This document shows, in pieces, positions 48,813 to 58,800 of a stretch of 64,000 nucleotides of DNA. The notes under the pieces are model-generated. The model did not search any database, was not told the origin of the DNA, and saw only the letters and a list, made by a program, of their open reading frames with translations. A program made the translations under genes and the position numbers. Origin of the DNA: Epiperipatus broadwayi (lineage: Eukaryota; Onychophora; Udeonychophora; Euonychophora; Peripatidae); contig JAQFVV010000205.1 of the NCBI GenBank assembly GCA_028023455.1, forward strand, positions 1 through 64,000. Direction: 5' to 3'. Each line of letters starts with the position of its first letter. The first letter of the stretch is position 1.

Positions 48813-49493
48813 GTGAATGAGGTAAAGAAGAAATTGAAAAATGGAAAGGCAAAAGGTTTAGATGGATGGGCAGCAGAGATGGTAATGAATTTAGGATATA
48901 GGGCAAAAGTAAAGTTATTATCCTGTTTTAATAAGATGGCACAAAATAGAGTTTTCCCAAGTAGTTGGAGTAATACAAGAGTAAGATTATTATTTAAAGG
49001 AAAGGGTAAGGATCATAGAAAGTTAAATAATTATAGACCGATAGTGGTAACATCAGTTTTATATAAAGTTTTCTCATATATGGTGGCTGGAAGAGTTGTA
49101 AAATGAATGGAAGGGAATAATGTAGTGATGGAAATGCAAGGAGGTTTTATATTAGATAGGCATACAGGAGATAGTTTATTTGTAGTTACACAACTTATGG
49201 ATATGAGTAGGAATTCAGGTAAACAGTTATATATGAGTTTTATAGATATAGAGAAGGCATATGATAGAGTAAATAGAAATAGATTATGGATAAGTTTAGC
49301 AAATTTGGGAATGGATGAAGCTTTAATAGATATTACTAAGAAATTATATGAAAATAATTATTATATATATCAATTAGGGAATGTAGAATCAGTTAAAGTT
49401 AAAAATGGGGTGGGACTAAGGCTAATAGGTAGTAAGGGAGTATATATTTTGTCAGGTATTTTTTTTAGGATATACATGTGCAAGGGTGGGTAA
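48813..49493 (+). pseudogene. LINE-1* reverse transcriptase with core deletion
   Basis: 48813-49106 encodes VKKKLKNGKAKGLDGWAAEM ('GKA.G.DG' motif) and KLNNYRPIVVTSVLYKVFSY. After a stop at 49104-49106 the same frame continues with MQGGFILDRHTGDSLFVVTQ and FIDIEKAYDRVNRNRLWISL, RT motif A with its catalytic Asp. The frame then reads GVGLRLIGSKGVYILSGIFF and ends. The expected next segment with the YADD catalytic pair is missing: the sequence jumps to WVKRWGLNL-like coding near 49483. A deletion of the RT core near 49460-49480 explains this. The product would be catalytically dead. Confidence 0.82.
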
Positions 49494-49535
49494 AGAGATG
49501 GGGATTAAATTTAGTGACAAAAAAATCTAAATATA

Positions 49536-50259
49536 ATGATGGTTAATACTGGGGAAAGAGAAGATGTAGAATTTTTATTGGGAGATATTAAGTTAAGTGT
49601 GGTGAATAGATATAGTTATTTTGGAATTATTTTAAGTAATCAGAAAAATTATTTGGATGAATGGGAGAAAAAATTGATAAATGAAGCAAAGAAAAGAAAG
49701 GGATTGATAAAGAAATTAACAGTGTTTTCATATAATAAATATGATATAGCTAGAATTATATGGAAAGGAGTTGCAGTAGCCGGGTTAACATATGGTAATG
49801 ATGCATTATATGTTAGTAATGGGGTATTAAATTACTTAGAAAAAGTTCAAAGGAAAGTAGGAAGACATGCATTGGATGCAGATGTATGGACAGCAAGGGA
49901 GGTAATTCAAGGAGAAATGGGATGGTCAAGTTTTCATATGAGAGATGCAAAAAGTAAAATGAAAATGTTTGGTAGATTGCAGTTTATGGATAATAAAAGA
50001 ATAGCCAAAATAGTATTTAATTGGGTTATGAGTAAAGAGCAGGCAACAAGATGGGTGAGAAAGGTAATATGGTATGCAAAAGATTTGGATAAAGAATTTA
50101 TTTCAGTATATTTGTACAAAAGATGGGATGATTGTGTTAGGAGGATTGTTGAGTGTTATAGTGGTAAGGAATGGGATAAAAGAATAGATTTATTAATAAA
50201 GAATAGGGAGTTAGAGAGATGGAGAACTAGTATGGAGAGTAAAAAGAGTTTAAATATAT
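49536..50259 (+). pseudogene. LINE-1* C-terminal region, part 1
   Basis: The open frame includes DIKLSVVNRYSYFGIILSNQ ('..YLG..L'), IARIIWKGVAVAGLTYGNDA ('...P.L.YG.E') and MRDAKSKMKMFGRLQFMDNK. The frame is intact up to KSLNIL at the LTR-C junction. The last 100 codons match the minus-strand copy at 57506-58144 closely. Confidence 0.85.
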
Positions 50260-52376
50260 TATAACGATCGAAATGAAAGTGGAGATCGAATCTAACCGCA
50301 AAACGATATCTGCAACTACCAGGGCGCCATCTAGGCATTTGAGCCTAGAAAAATTTATAAAGTAGGCAGATACGCGCTGTTAAGATTCCACTTTATTTAA
50401 ATATTCCGATCGTTAGCCCAAGTCACTAGCTCAGTGGAGACGCAGAGATAAAAATCTATATCTTAATTTATATCTTAAATATCAATAAATAAAAGCCACT
50501 GCCAGAAATTAACACATTTATTTATGCACATATAAAATATTTAAATTTTGAGGAATAAATTCAACATTTTAGATTTTTCTATTAATCTTTTAATTTTACA
50601 TTTAACTAAGTTTCAATGAGTTTAATATTTTATTTAAATAGTCAAGTATGAATAGACTACATAGATCTGCATTTGAAAAGAAAATATTCTTCCCTGATTT
50701 AACCTTAGGCAACAAATTTCGCAATCAACTGGCGCCAATCCATCTGATACATTTATGTATTCAATGTAGCATGATACGACAACACAAAATACTATACTGT
50801 CAGGAATGGACATCTGAACAGTAAGTAGAATTAGAGAAGACATTGACTCTCCACCAACAGGAATGTTACATCTGTTGGCAAGTAGAACAATAAACAAAAA
50901 ACTCCATAGGAATGGACTGCGGTCTTCTGCTGACTTACAAACCCATCCATAGGCAAACAGAGGGTGTGTGGTGTATATCTATAATCCTGCCCGTAGCGGA
51001 CCTCATACTGCATCTACAATTACACAAATATATCCAATCCATTGAACCAATTCAACTACGAAATGAATAACCTAAGATTACCCTCCCTTAATAAAACTTT
51101 ACAAAACTATATAGCCATTCACGCCCGACTTAAATTTAACATTTAAATACGTTCGCACAGATTTGTTTAAAAATGTTGGGTATAGATCGATTACATAGAT
51201 TCCACGGTCAAAAACATTTCAAAATAAACATAAACGATCAAAATACAAAATTATTGATACCGACAATCGCAGAGGGAAATTTATAAGTAACCCAATAGTA
51301 TTCACCATAAGATACTTGCGTTGTCAGCAATAACTTAAAAGACATCCGAATAAATACACTTTAGATACCGTACGGTATCATTATTTATCGAATGTCTATA
51401 TATTTTGATCAAATATGAAAACCAAAATATAATTAACCGCGAATGAATCCATGCAAGCATCTATAAACAACTTAAATTTCATGCATTTAAATAATCTTTA
51501 CAATAAGAAAAAAAAAATGGAAATGATGTTTATCAATCGGAAAACATATAAAATTAAACATTATTAATTTGATTTAAAAACTTACAAAAGTCAGATAAGA
51601 GTCCGTTTTAACATTTAAGTTGGCTTGTTTATCAATTTGTAAAACTTGACGAAAGTTCTTAATTGATTTTAATAATTGTTCATTTCATATAGCTTATGGT
51701 AGAAGAGTCCAGGTTTCTGCTTTTAATTCCCGCGACGCCTCCATTGGAAGATAATGTTCTGGTGATGGCAATAGCTGGTTCAAGGTATCACAGTCTTTTC
51801 ATTTTTCTTTTTTAAATAGAGAGTGTGGTATGTGCGTCCTACCGCATCTCTCAAACACACAACGCTGGAACTGTCCGAAAAAACTGTATTTCCCTTTTTA
51901 TAGTAAATCTCCAGATTGAATGAACAAAGACATCACTAATCCAAATTTTCGTTCGGGTCCGGGCTGAGGCTTGGTGCTTCCATTGGTCAAGCTAAAATCT
52001 CTTTATTCTCTTATCTAATTTACTCTCTGACTTTTTAATTAGACAGCTTTTGGATAATTAATAAACAATCATTTCCATTTATAGATTACAGGAATTAATT
52101 AATATCTGTTTTTATTTTTACTTACGTTATTTCTTTTTTAAACTATTTTTATATTTAAATCTTTTTTTATAACAAAAATACATTCAAATACCTTTTTTTA
52201 CTTATTAAAAAAAAAATATTTTTAAAGTTTAGCATCTGTGCGAATATATACGTTTAACAAACATTTTAATTTTAGCGTTTAGTTTTTTTTTTTTTTTTTA
52301 ATACACTTATTTTTATATGCGAACTTTTAAGTTTTTATTTTAAATTAATGTAACGACATATTTATATATCGTTACA
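50260..52376 (-). mobile_element. LTR-C: LTR-like or non-autonomous insertion (2.1 kb)
   Basis: It interrupts LINE-1*. The uninterrupted copy at 57.5-58.1 kb gives the empty-site sequence TTTAAATATATATAGAAATA. Subtracting it leaves TATAACG...CGTTACA with the 4-bp duplication ATAT. On the minus strand the start is TGTAACGATATATAAATATG, ending a short palindrome CGTTACA, and the other end is CGATCGTTATA. A TATA box (51895-51902), AATAAA near 50395 and a TGGCGCCCTGG motif (50319-50329) support an LTR. In the AT-rich target a 2-bp TA duplication (DNA transposon) cannot be excluded. No ORF of note. It is GC-richer than the host LINE. Confidence 0.75.
51895..51902 (-). promoter_or_regulatory. TATA box in LTR-C
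   Basis: On the minus strand ACTATAAAAAGGGAAATACA is followed about 25 bases on by TTTTCGGACAGTTCCAGCG, a plausible start region. TCGGACA(A/G)T after a TATA box is also seen in LTR-A (TATCGGACAATAG), which suggests related promoters. Confidence 0.5.
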
Positions 52377-52870
52377 ATATATAGAAATAAACAGAATATT
52401 AGGTACGAGTTAATATATGATAATAGTAAGGAAAGTAGTTTATTGTTTAAGGCTCGAACAGGATCTTTAGCAACAAGAGAATATACATGTAAATGGAAAA
52501 ATATGGGCGATTTAGTCTGTAAATTATGTAAGGAAGGAATAGAAAATATTAGGCATCTGTTATTTGAATGTAAATGCTTGAAAGCAGAAAGGGTACATAT
52601 AATGAAGTTATGGAGGAATAAATATGAAAAAAGTGATTATACCGAAAGTAGATTATTGGTTTTTATGCTGGGTTTGGAAAAAGATAAGGGGGATTTAGAT
52701 ATAAAGGCTGTAGAGTTGACAAAGATTATGTTGTGGAAATGGGATGGAGCAGAATATGGGAAAACTTAGATTGGGGAAAGTAAAATTAAGTACCTAACAA
52801 GTTTCTCTTGGTATAATTGCTGAGATTCTTGACTTCGTTTAGGAAGAAGCTACAGTACATCACATCAGAA
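52377..52870 (+). pseudogene. LINE-1* C-terminal region, part 2, and 3' end
   Basis: This continues the frame broken by LTR-C: RNKQNIRYELIYDNSKESSL then FKARTGSLATREYTCKWKNM and VCKLCKEGIENIRHLLFECK, the Cys/Cys/His/Cys knuckle. It stays open to the stop at 52767-52769. The 3' UTR is about 100 bp and ends in CATCACATCA. In contrast to the other copy, this C-terminus has no frameshift before its stop. Confidence 0.85.
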
Positions 52871-53288
52871 TAGAAAGATAAATTTAAAAAAGATTTGTAG
52901 AGTTCATTTAGAGTTAAAATGTTTGTGTGAGAATCATTTTTTAGTCATGTGGGATGTGTTCATTAAATATATGGGCTTACTTAAAATGGATGTTATATTT
53001 TTTATAATGAATGTAAAATATAAAATCAGTTAATTTATAATAAATTTTATTACATGTTAAACTAAAAATGAAAAAAGAGCATATACAAAAACAAATAAAG
53101 ATATAATTTTAAAAGTAGATATGAAAAAGGATATGTTTATATTTAGGGATGAGACAAAGATAGATGTTAATGTGAATAAAGTAGAATGATGGAGGATGTA
53201 AGAATAGAAAATAATATATATATATATTTACAAAAAAATACATGAAAATAATTATGAAAAAAGAATATCAAAAAGAAGGCTGAGCATT
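52871..53288. other. Spacer between LINE-1* and LINE-2*
   Basis: AT-rich, with a short TA run at 53217-53228. No recognised feature. It may be the original flank in which both LINEs inserted. Confidence 0.5.
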
Positions 53289-53756
53289 TTTTTTTAATAG
53301 AAAACCTTTATTAACACAATAACTATTTACAATTTATACAAGTAATTAAACAAATGATAAATATGTTACAGTTTTATATACCAAAAACCAAAGAATTTGA
53401 TATATTCCACTATTAAGGCAAAAAGTCTTCAAGCAATTAACTAGTTATCCTCAACTCAAGGAGGTTGACTTGTATCACTGTACTAGAAGGAGACTCTAAG
53501 ACATGCAACTCAAATGAGCAAAGCATGTAACAAATTGATTGATTACCCCAAGGAGTAAGCCACCCATAAGAATTCAACTTGTATTCAAGACAAATGTTTA
53601 TCTGATAATCTCACATAGAGTTATTCCAGGACCACCCCAGATTCGATTCATCGTCTTCCTTGGCAAGTATCTCAGACATTGATTGAAATAAGTTTCCCAA
53701 TCACTATAGAGTTTTCTCAGCCAGTTGAATTTCTTATTGTCAAATATCATAGTACA

Positions 53757-54791
53757 TCATATATACCATATTGTCTTAAGTGTATGCACAGTCACCATTG
53801 CATTGTGAAAGTTAAATTTCTCAATGTATTGACTAAGTAGAAGTTTTAAGTTTATGATTATCCTGTGAAACACTTTAGCTCTTATCTGCCTAAATGCTGA
53901 ACATTCTTTGAATAGATGCTGAAAAGTCTCATCACCAGAATCGCACAGCAAACAGACTGGATCTAAATTCATATGTAGTCTTTCATTTAGAACCTTAGTT
54001 TTTGGAAACAAGCCATTCACTAGTTTGAAAACAAATTTTAAATAGGATTGGGGTGCATATATAGAGTGGAACTTTTTCAACACATTTTTCTTTGATATAT
54101 CCGACCATGCATTGCCATGACTTTTAAAATGATTCATTAAGTCTTTATATCTAATACCTTCCAAACTGGACACAATCAGATCATCCTGGAGATCCCTATA
54201 AGCAATGAACAGGTCAGTTATAAAAGATCTTCCTTTACATCCTATGTCATTAAAGGCACCTGCAGGACCAACCCAAGGCCCAAGAAATTTACTTTTAATT
54301 AAGTTAATAAATGTACTTGCCTTGATGTAAGATACGTATAGCCCTGGATCAATCAGACCAAGATCTCCTTTTTCTTTTGGCAAGTGCAAGGTTGATATTG
54401 AGATCCATCTTGAAGCTCTATCCCAGACATATTTCTTTGCAATCTGGTTTATTCTGAGTATTGTTTTGTTATGTAGGGCTTATATCCAGGGTGCATAGTA
54501 TGCCAAAATCCCTGAAACAATGGAATTAAAAATTAACGCTCTTGTAATTTCATATAGTTTAAGTGATGAAAAACCACTTATTTTATATTCAATTTTTGTA
54601 ACAATTAATTTAATCAAGTAAGTGTTCATTTTAGTCTTGGACATTTTTAATGATATGCTCAAGAAAGCAGATGGGAGCACCATAAAGTTAGATGGCATTT
54701 TTTTACCTGTAGCTAACTGCCAGGCTGCAGACTTGATTGGTTGAATAATTGAGCCAGTCTCAGCCTGAAAATTTTCTAAGATATTCATCAC
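53757..54791 (-). pseudogene. LINE-2* C-terminal region with Cys/His knuckle
   Basis: Frame 54791-54480: LENFQAETGSIIQPIKSAAW, the primer-grip region after motif C. Frame 54389-53757: EKGDLGLIDPGLYVSYIKAS ('GGLGL.D...Y..A' motif) and DPVCLLCDSGDETFQHLFKE followed by C, a Cys-x2-Cys...His...Cys knuckle of the zf-RVT type. The two frames are separated by a stop and a shift at about 54390-54480. Confidence 0.82.
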
Positions 54792-55160
54792 AACTTGGAT
54801 ATTATAGCTGTTTTGAAAATTATTATTATATCGTCAATGAATGCTGTGACAGCTACCTGCAATCCCAAGTGTGGAAGACAAAGGCTGGGAACAAGATTCT
54901 CAATCTTATAAACAAGAGGGTCTATATAAACTGTGAACAGAAGATCCACAAGGGGAGAACCCTGTGGAATACCCCTCTTAGGGATAAGAAAATCATATCT
55001 CATAAAGTTTTTAAAAGAGATTCTACTATTTTTAATATAGTTTTCAACTGCATTCACCACCCATATGTGATCTGGGATTAAAAGACGGAGGGACTGAATC
55101 AAATATGTCCCATGGACCAGATCGCAAGCAGCCCTAAAATCTATTTGGATAGCATAATAT
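54788..55160 (-). pseudogene. LINE-2* RT core (motifs A-C)
   Basis: Upstream of the ORF, AIQIDFRAACDLVHGT (about 55155-55110) represents motif A (usually FAK.YD.V). Then RYDFLIPKRGIPQGSPLVDL carries the GIPQGSPL motif B, and VTAFIDDIIIIFKTA carries motif C, with FIDD in place of F/YADD (both aspartates kept). A frame break follows at 54788. Confidence 0.8.
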
Positions 55161-55187
55161 TGGGTTAAGTTTAAATCCCTTGCATAT

Positions 55188-55766
55188 TTAATAGCCTCGG
55201 GAAATTTTTAAGGCAGCATTTACTGCATGTCTACCCTTTATGGTGTGGTGAGCAGAAGAAATTCTAGTATTGATAAGGTGTTGTAATTTTTTCAAGAGAA
55301 TTCTAGCCAGAATCTTCGAATCAATATCTTCTACAGAAATATGTCTCAGTTCACCAATTGTTGGACTTTGCACTAATTTGTCTTTTTTAAGGCTAAAAAT
55401 TAATCTGTTGCTAATAAAGGGCCACTCAATTTTCTCACAACACAACTGATTAAAAAATCTCCACATTGCAAATCTGAGAGCATAGTCAAGTTGTTTATAA
55501 ACAGAGGCTGGGGATGTGTCATTTGCCATTATTGATTGTACCTTCAGGATATTAATTTCATCTTGAATATCCTGCTTTGAAATGTACTCTTTCTGTTCCC
55601 CAGTTATGATACTACTGTTTTGATCAATGAAACCTGTACTTATGCCAAATTTCATTTTTAAATTTTCAAATATGTAAATTATCAACATAGATTCCAGAGG
55701 CAATGCCATCATCATCTTTGGTGATACTGGAAATACCCCTAGAGTGTGGGATATATAATTTAGCAT
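55188..55766 (-). pseudogene. LINE-2* N-terminal RT region
   Basis: It contains DEINILKVQSIMANDTSPAS (the '.A.G.DG...' region, decayed), FISNRLIFSLKKDKLVQSPT and ELRHISVEDIDSKILARILL, matching RT motif 1 ('R.I...... K....'). It ends before motif A at a frameshift near 55188. Confidence 0.75.
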
Positions 55767-55793
55767 AGTTTAGCATGGGTTTCGATAACTTAC

Positions 55794-56337
55794 TTAAGTT
55801 AGGAACTTCTTGAGCCATATTGTATGAGCGTCTTGATGCATAAGTTGACGTAAGATGTTGTATTCATCTTGTAAACTATTTATCAACTGATGATTAGGTC
55901 TGAGGTAGGTAACATTGCATAAGACTCTCTGAATTTCAGAGATTCTATTTTTCATTTGATTCATTGATAAAATATTCTGTGCATTCTTATAACATATTCT
56001 AGAGAGATCTTTTTTATATTTTAAACCAAGCAATACAGGGTGGTAAGCCTGAACATTTTGTATAATAATTAATGACAGTCAATATAACTGATAATTGGTC
56101 AATCGAGAGCAAAACATCATCTCTAACATTTCTCCTAATAGAAAATCTATATTGATTATTGATTTGATAATAGTTATAAAGAACTAACTTTACACAGAGG
56201 TGATCTGAAAAACCAACCAGAGATGTATTAATAGTTGATTCATTTAGCTTATGCCTCGACACAAAGAAAAGGTCTATAAGAGATGAGAATCTGCTATTAA
56301 AGAAAGTATATACCTTATCTTGATATCTTTCATGCAA
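55794..56337 (-). pseudogene. LINE-2* end of endonuclease and linker
   Basis: Frame 56337-56014: YTFFNSRFSSLIDLFFVSRH (the 'S.SRID.I..S' motif) and LVGFSDHLCVKLVLYNYYQI (the 'SDH' active-site motif). Frame 56033-55794: the linker with LSMNQMKNRISEIQRVLCNV. There is a frameshift between the two. The N-terminal active-site residues of the endonuclease are missing. Confidence 0.75.
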
Positions 56338-56599
56338 TGAGTATAGTGTTAATATAAACCTTGATTCTATAAATGTGCAAGAAAATAGAGAAATGATTAA
56401 GTAGAAGGAATTTGAGAATTTTTATAAGAGAAAAAATAGAATAGTTAACAGTGTTAGAAACAGACATAAGGGATGAAGAAAAACTGCATCTTTGATTCTA
56501 TGATTCCAATATTTTAAAATAAAAGGAATTTCCAAAATTGAAGTAAGTATTGTGAAATATCATTATTGCCTACTGAAGCAATGATACCTTCTATGATTT

Positions 56600-57195
56600 T
56601 GTTGCATAAGTTACTTTTTGGCATGATGAATGATTACTAAAGAGACAGCGTCATTTTAGAAAATCAATAAGCACTAAAGGGTTAGAAATAAAATAATGAT
56701 TTATATACTGCTTTCAATAATTTGGTCAAAACATTTGATTCAATTAACTGAACATTCTATGACATCTATGAAATGATTTGGCTGTCCAATTATGTGTACT
56801 ATATAACATTAATGTGATAAAATGAGAGGAAATGGTTTTACTACAGATGGAAAATTTGAACTTCTTGAAAAGTGATGTTAAACAAGGACGTGTATTTGCT
56901 CCAACATCGTTTTAAATTTTTTTTGGCTAAGGTCCTTGAAACTGTTTACTGCAATTTAAAGAATCAAGGACCAAGACGTGATTACAGATTTGATGGTGGA
57001 ATTTTTAATTTAAATCAATTAAAAACAAAACTAAAACTTCATTTTCTCGGATTCTGGATTTGCAGTATGTGGATGATTGTACTATTGTTACCAATTCAAA
57101 AAATAATCTAACGAATATAATTAATGTTTTAAATGCAACATATGAAAACTTTGCTCTAGTAATAGATGTTCAAAAAACTCAAATCCTTTGTTAGT
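56600..57195 (+). pseudogene. LINE-3* reverse transcriptase (broken), part 1
   Basis: In mixed frames: YTAFNNLVKTFDSIN (56698 on; motif A 'F.DL.KAFDS'), then DVKQGRVFAPTS (56869 on; motif B 'G(V/I)KQGC.L.P') and LQYVDDCTIV (57058 on; YVDD catalytic motif C) followed by ENFALVIDVQKTQIL. This is a CR1/Jockey-group-like RT. Stops and shifts are frequent. It is interrupted after 57195 by the LINE-1* copy and a foldback and resumes near 58820. Confidence 0.75.
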
Positions 57196-57236
57196 GAATA
57201 ATGTAATAAAAATTCTCCAAATTTTTTTAGAACATT

Positions 57237-57373
57237 GTGATGTGATGTATTATGGCTTCTCCTTAAACGAAGTCAATGTGATGTGATGTGATGTGATGTA
57301 TTATGGCTTCTCCTTAAACGAAGTCAATGTGATGTGATGTGATGTATTATGGCTTCTCCTTAAACGAAGTCAA
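57237..57373 (-). repeat. Triplicated LINE-1* 3' terminus
   Basis: The block (on plus) GTGATGTATTATGGCTTCTC followed by CTTAAACGAAGTCAA occurs three times in tandem, separated by TGTGATG runs of different length. Only the third copy continues into the rest of the LINE. Confidence 0.92.
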
Positions 57374-57505
57374 GAATATCTTAGCAATTATGCCCAGATA
57401 AACCTGTTAGCCATTTTCTTTTACATTCCCCACTCTAAATTTACCCATAATCTGCTCTATCCCATTTCCACAACATAATTTTTGTCAACTCCATAACCTT
57501 TATAT

Positions 57506-58144
57506 CTAAATCCCCCTTATCTTTTCCCAAACCCAGCATAAAAACCAATAATTCACTTTCGTATAATCACTCTTTTCATATTTATTTTTCCACAACTTCA
57601 TTATATGTACCCTTTCTGTTTTCAAACATTTACATTTAATTAACAAATGCCTAATATTTTCAATTCCTTCCTTACATAATTTACAAAATAAATCACCCAT
57701 ATTTTTCCATATACATGTATATTCTTTTGTAGCTAAAGATCCCGTTCGAGCCTTAAACAATAAACTACTTTCCTTACTATTATCATATATTAACTCACAC
57801 CTAATATTCTGTTTATTTCTATATATATTTAAACTCTTTTTACTCTCCATACTATTTCTCCATCTCTCTAACTCCCTAGTCTTTATTAATAAATTTATTC
57901 TTTTATCCCATTCCTTACTACTATAACACTCAATAATCCTCTTAACACAATCATCCCATCTTTTGTACAAATATACTGATATAAATTCTTTATCCAAATC
58001 TTTTGCATACCGCATTATCTTTCTCACCCATCTTGTTACCTGCCCTTTACTCATAACCCAATTAAATACTATTTTAGCTATTCTTTTATTATCCATAAAC
58101 TGCAATCTACCAAACATTTTCATTTTACTTTTTGCGTCTCTCAT
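57506..58144 (-). pseudogene. LINE-1* C-terminal ORF, second copy
   Basis: 212 open codons: MRDAKSKMKMFGRLQFMDNK, then RWDDCVKRIIECYSSKEWDK, SLLFKARTGSLATKEYTCIW and FCKLCKEGIENIRHLLIKCK (Cys/His knuckle). Frame-shifted near the end: SDYTKVNYWFLCWVWEKIRGI instead of the other copy's SDYTESRLLVFMLGLEKDKG. RT and endonuclease are missing. It aligns across the LTR-C junction of the first copy without a gap. Confidence 0.9.
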
Positions 58145-58157
58145 ATGAAAACTTGAC

Positions 58158-58678
58158 CATACAGTAGTGCCACCTAGTGTAGATCTTAATAATCAATGGA
58201 TGCAAAAAGATTTTTGCATAAAATCCCTACTTAGTGCTACTCATCCAATATCCTCAGTCTAGTTTATAGCTTATAACTTTCATCAGTGAGGAGCCTTGGG
58301 TCTGAGAGCATGGCATCTGAATCTTAGGATCTAATGCAACCCTCTAGCAACCACCTTTTAACTTTTTAGTTAATTATAAAGCTTTGAGTTTGAAATAAAA
58401 ACAATAATGGTTTCATTTCAAGTTTATTTGTTTGTACTATGTTTTCATTTTGGACTTAATGCTTTATAGTTAACTAACAAAATAAAAGCTGGCTGCTGGA
58501 GGGTTGCATTAGATCCTAAGATCTAGATGAAGTGCTTTAGATTCAAGGCTCCTCATGTTTAAAGGCAGAAGCTAGAAACTAGTCTGGAGATATTGGATGA
58601 ATAGTACTAGGTAGGAATTTTATGCCTAAACATTTTTGCATCCATAATTATGGCCTGCAGTGACTCGTATTACTGTAG
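58158..58678. repeat. Foldback element with motif in both arms
   Basis: Near-palindrome of about 520 bp. The left arm (TAGTGCCACCTAGTGTAGAT..., CTCATCCAATATCCTCAGTC) mirrors the right arm (AGTCTGGAGATATTGGATGA...). The inner parts also pair (GATCTAATGCAACCCTCTAG against GGAGGGTTGCATTAGATCC). On the minus strand of the left arm CTGATGAAAGTTATAAGCTA then TAAAC carries the hammerhead-like motif. The right arm retains AGAAGCTAGAAACTAGTCTG but has lost CTGATGA. Confidence 0.85.
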
Positions 58679-58800
58679 AGAGAGTTTGTCAATGTTTAAA
58701 CAGCTTGTTAGGCATAGTAAATGGTGATCATGTGATGTTCAGAAATTTTTAGTTTGGGTCATTATCAACTTGCAAATTTAGGTCAATATACATACCTTAT
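58679..58800. other. Foldback flank
   Basis: Holds AGTAAATGGTGATCATGTGA (58709-58728), shared with 47380-47400. No coding region. Confidence 0.5.

Larger units (their letters stand above)
47623..52870 (+). mobile_element. LINE-1*, split by LTR-C
   Basis: This is a non-LTR retrotransposon with endonuclease, RT and C-terminal Cys/His knuckle, in that order on the plus strand. It is interrupted at 50260-52376 by an LTR-like insertion and has several frameshifts. The 3' end (about 52790-52870) runs GCTGAGATTCTTGACTTCG to TACATCACATCA, shared with the copies at 28960 and 57237. The 5' end is truncated inside the endonuclease. The tail has a short microsatellite-like end rather than poly(A). Clade not assigned. 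Confidence 0.85.
53289..56337 (-). mobile_element. LINE-2*, minus strand, decayed
   Basis: The 3' end at 53289-53298 is a poly(A) (poly(T) on plus) preceded by AATAAAGGTTTTCTATT on the minus strand. In element order, 56337 down to 53757, it encodes the end of an endonuclease, RT and a Cys/His knuckle domain in broken frames. The 5' part is truncated. Unlike LINE-1* it has a genuine poly(A) tail and a different RT sequence. The clade (L1/Tx1-like against others) is not settled. Confidence 0.85.
57237..58160 (-). mobile_element. LINE-1* second copy, inside LINE-3*
   Basis: A 5'-truncated minus-strand copy. Its 3' end (57237-57413) has the tail shared with 52790-52870 and 28960-29034, here expanded. 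Its homology to LINE-1* ends at 58160, next to a foldback element. It carries the uninterrupted version of the site into which LTR-C inserted in the first copy. Confidence 0.88.

Noticed and set aside
49934-50119. Minus-strand ORFs antisense to LINE-1* (49934-50119, 50156-50338) and plus ORF 57963-58148
   Set aside because: Shadows of the LINE coding strand; equivalent ORFs appear in both copies because the sense sequence is conserved.
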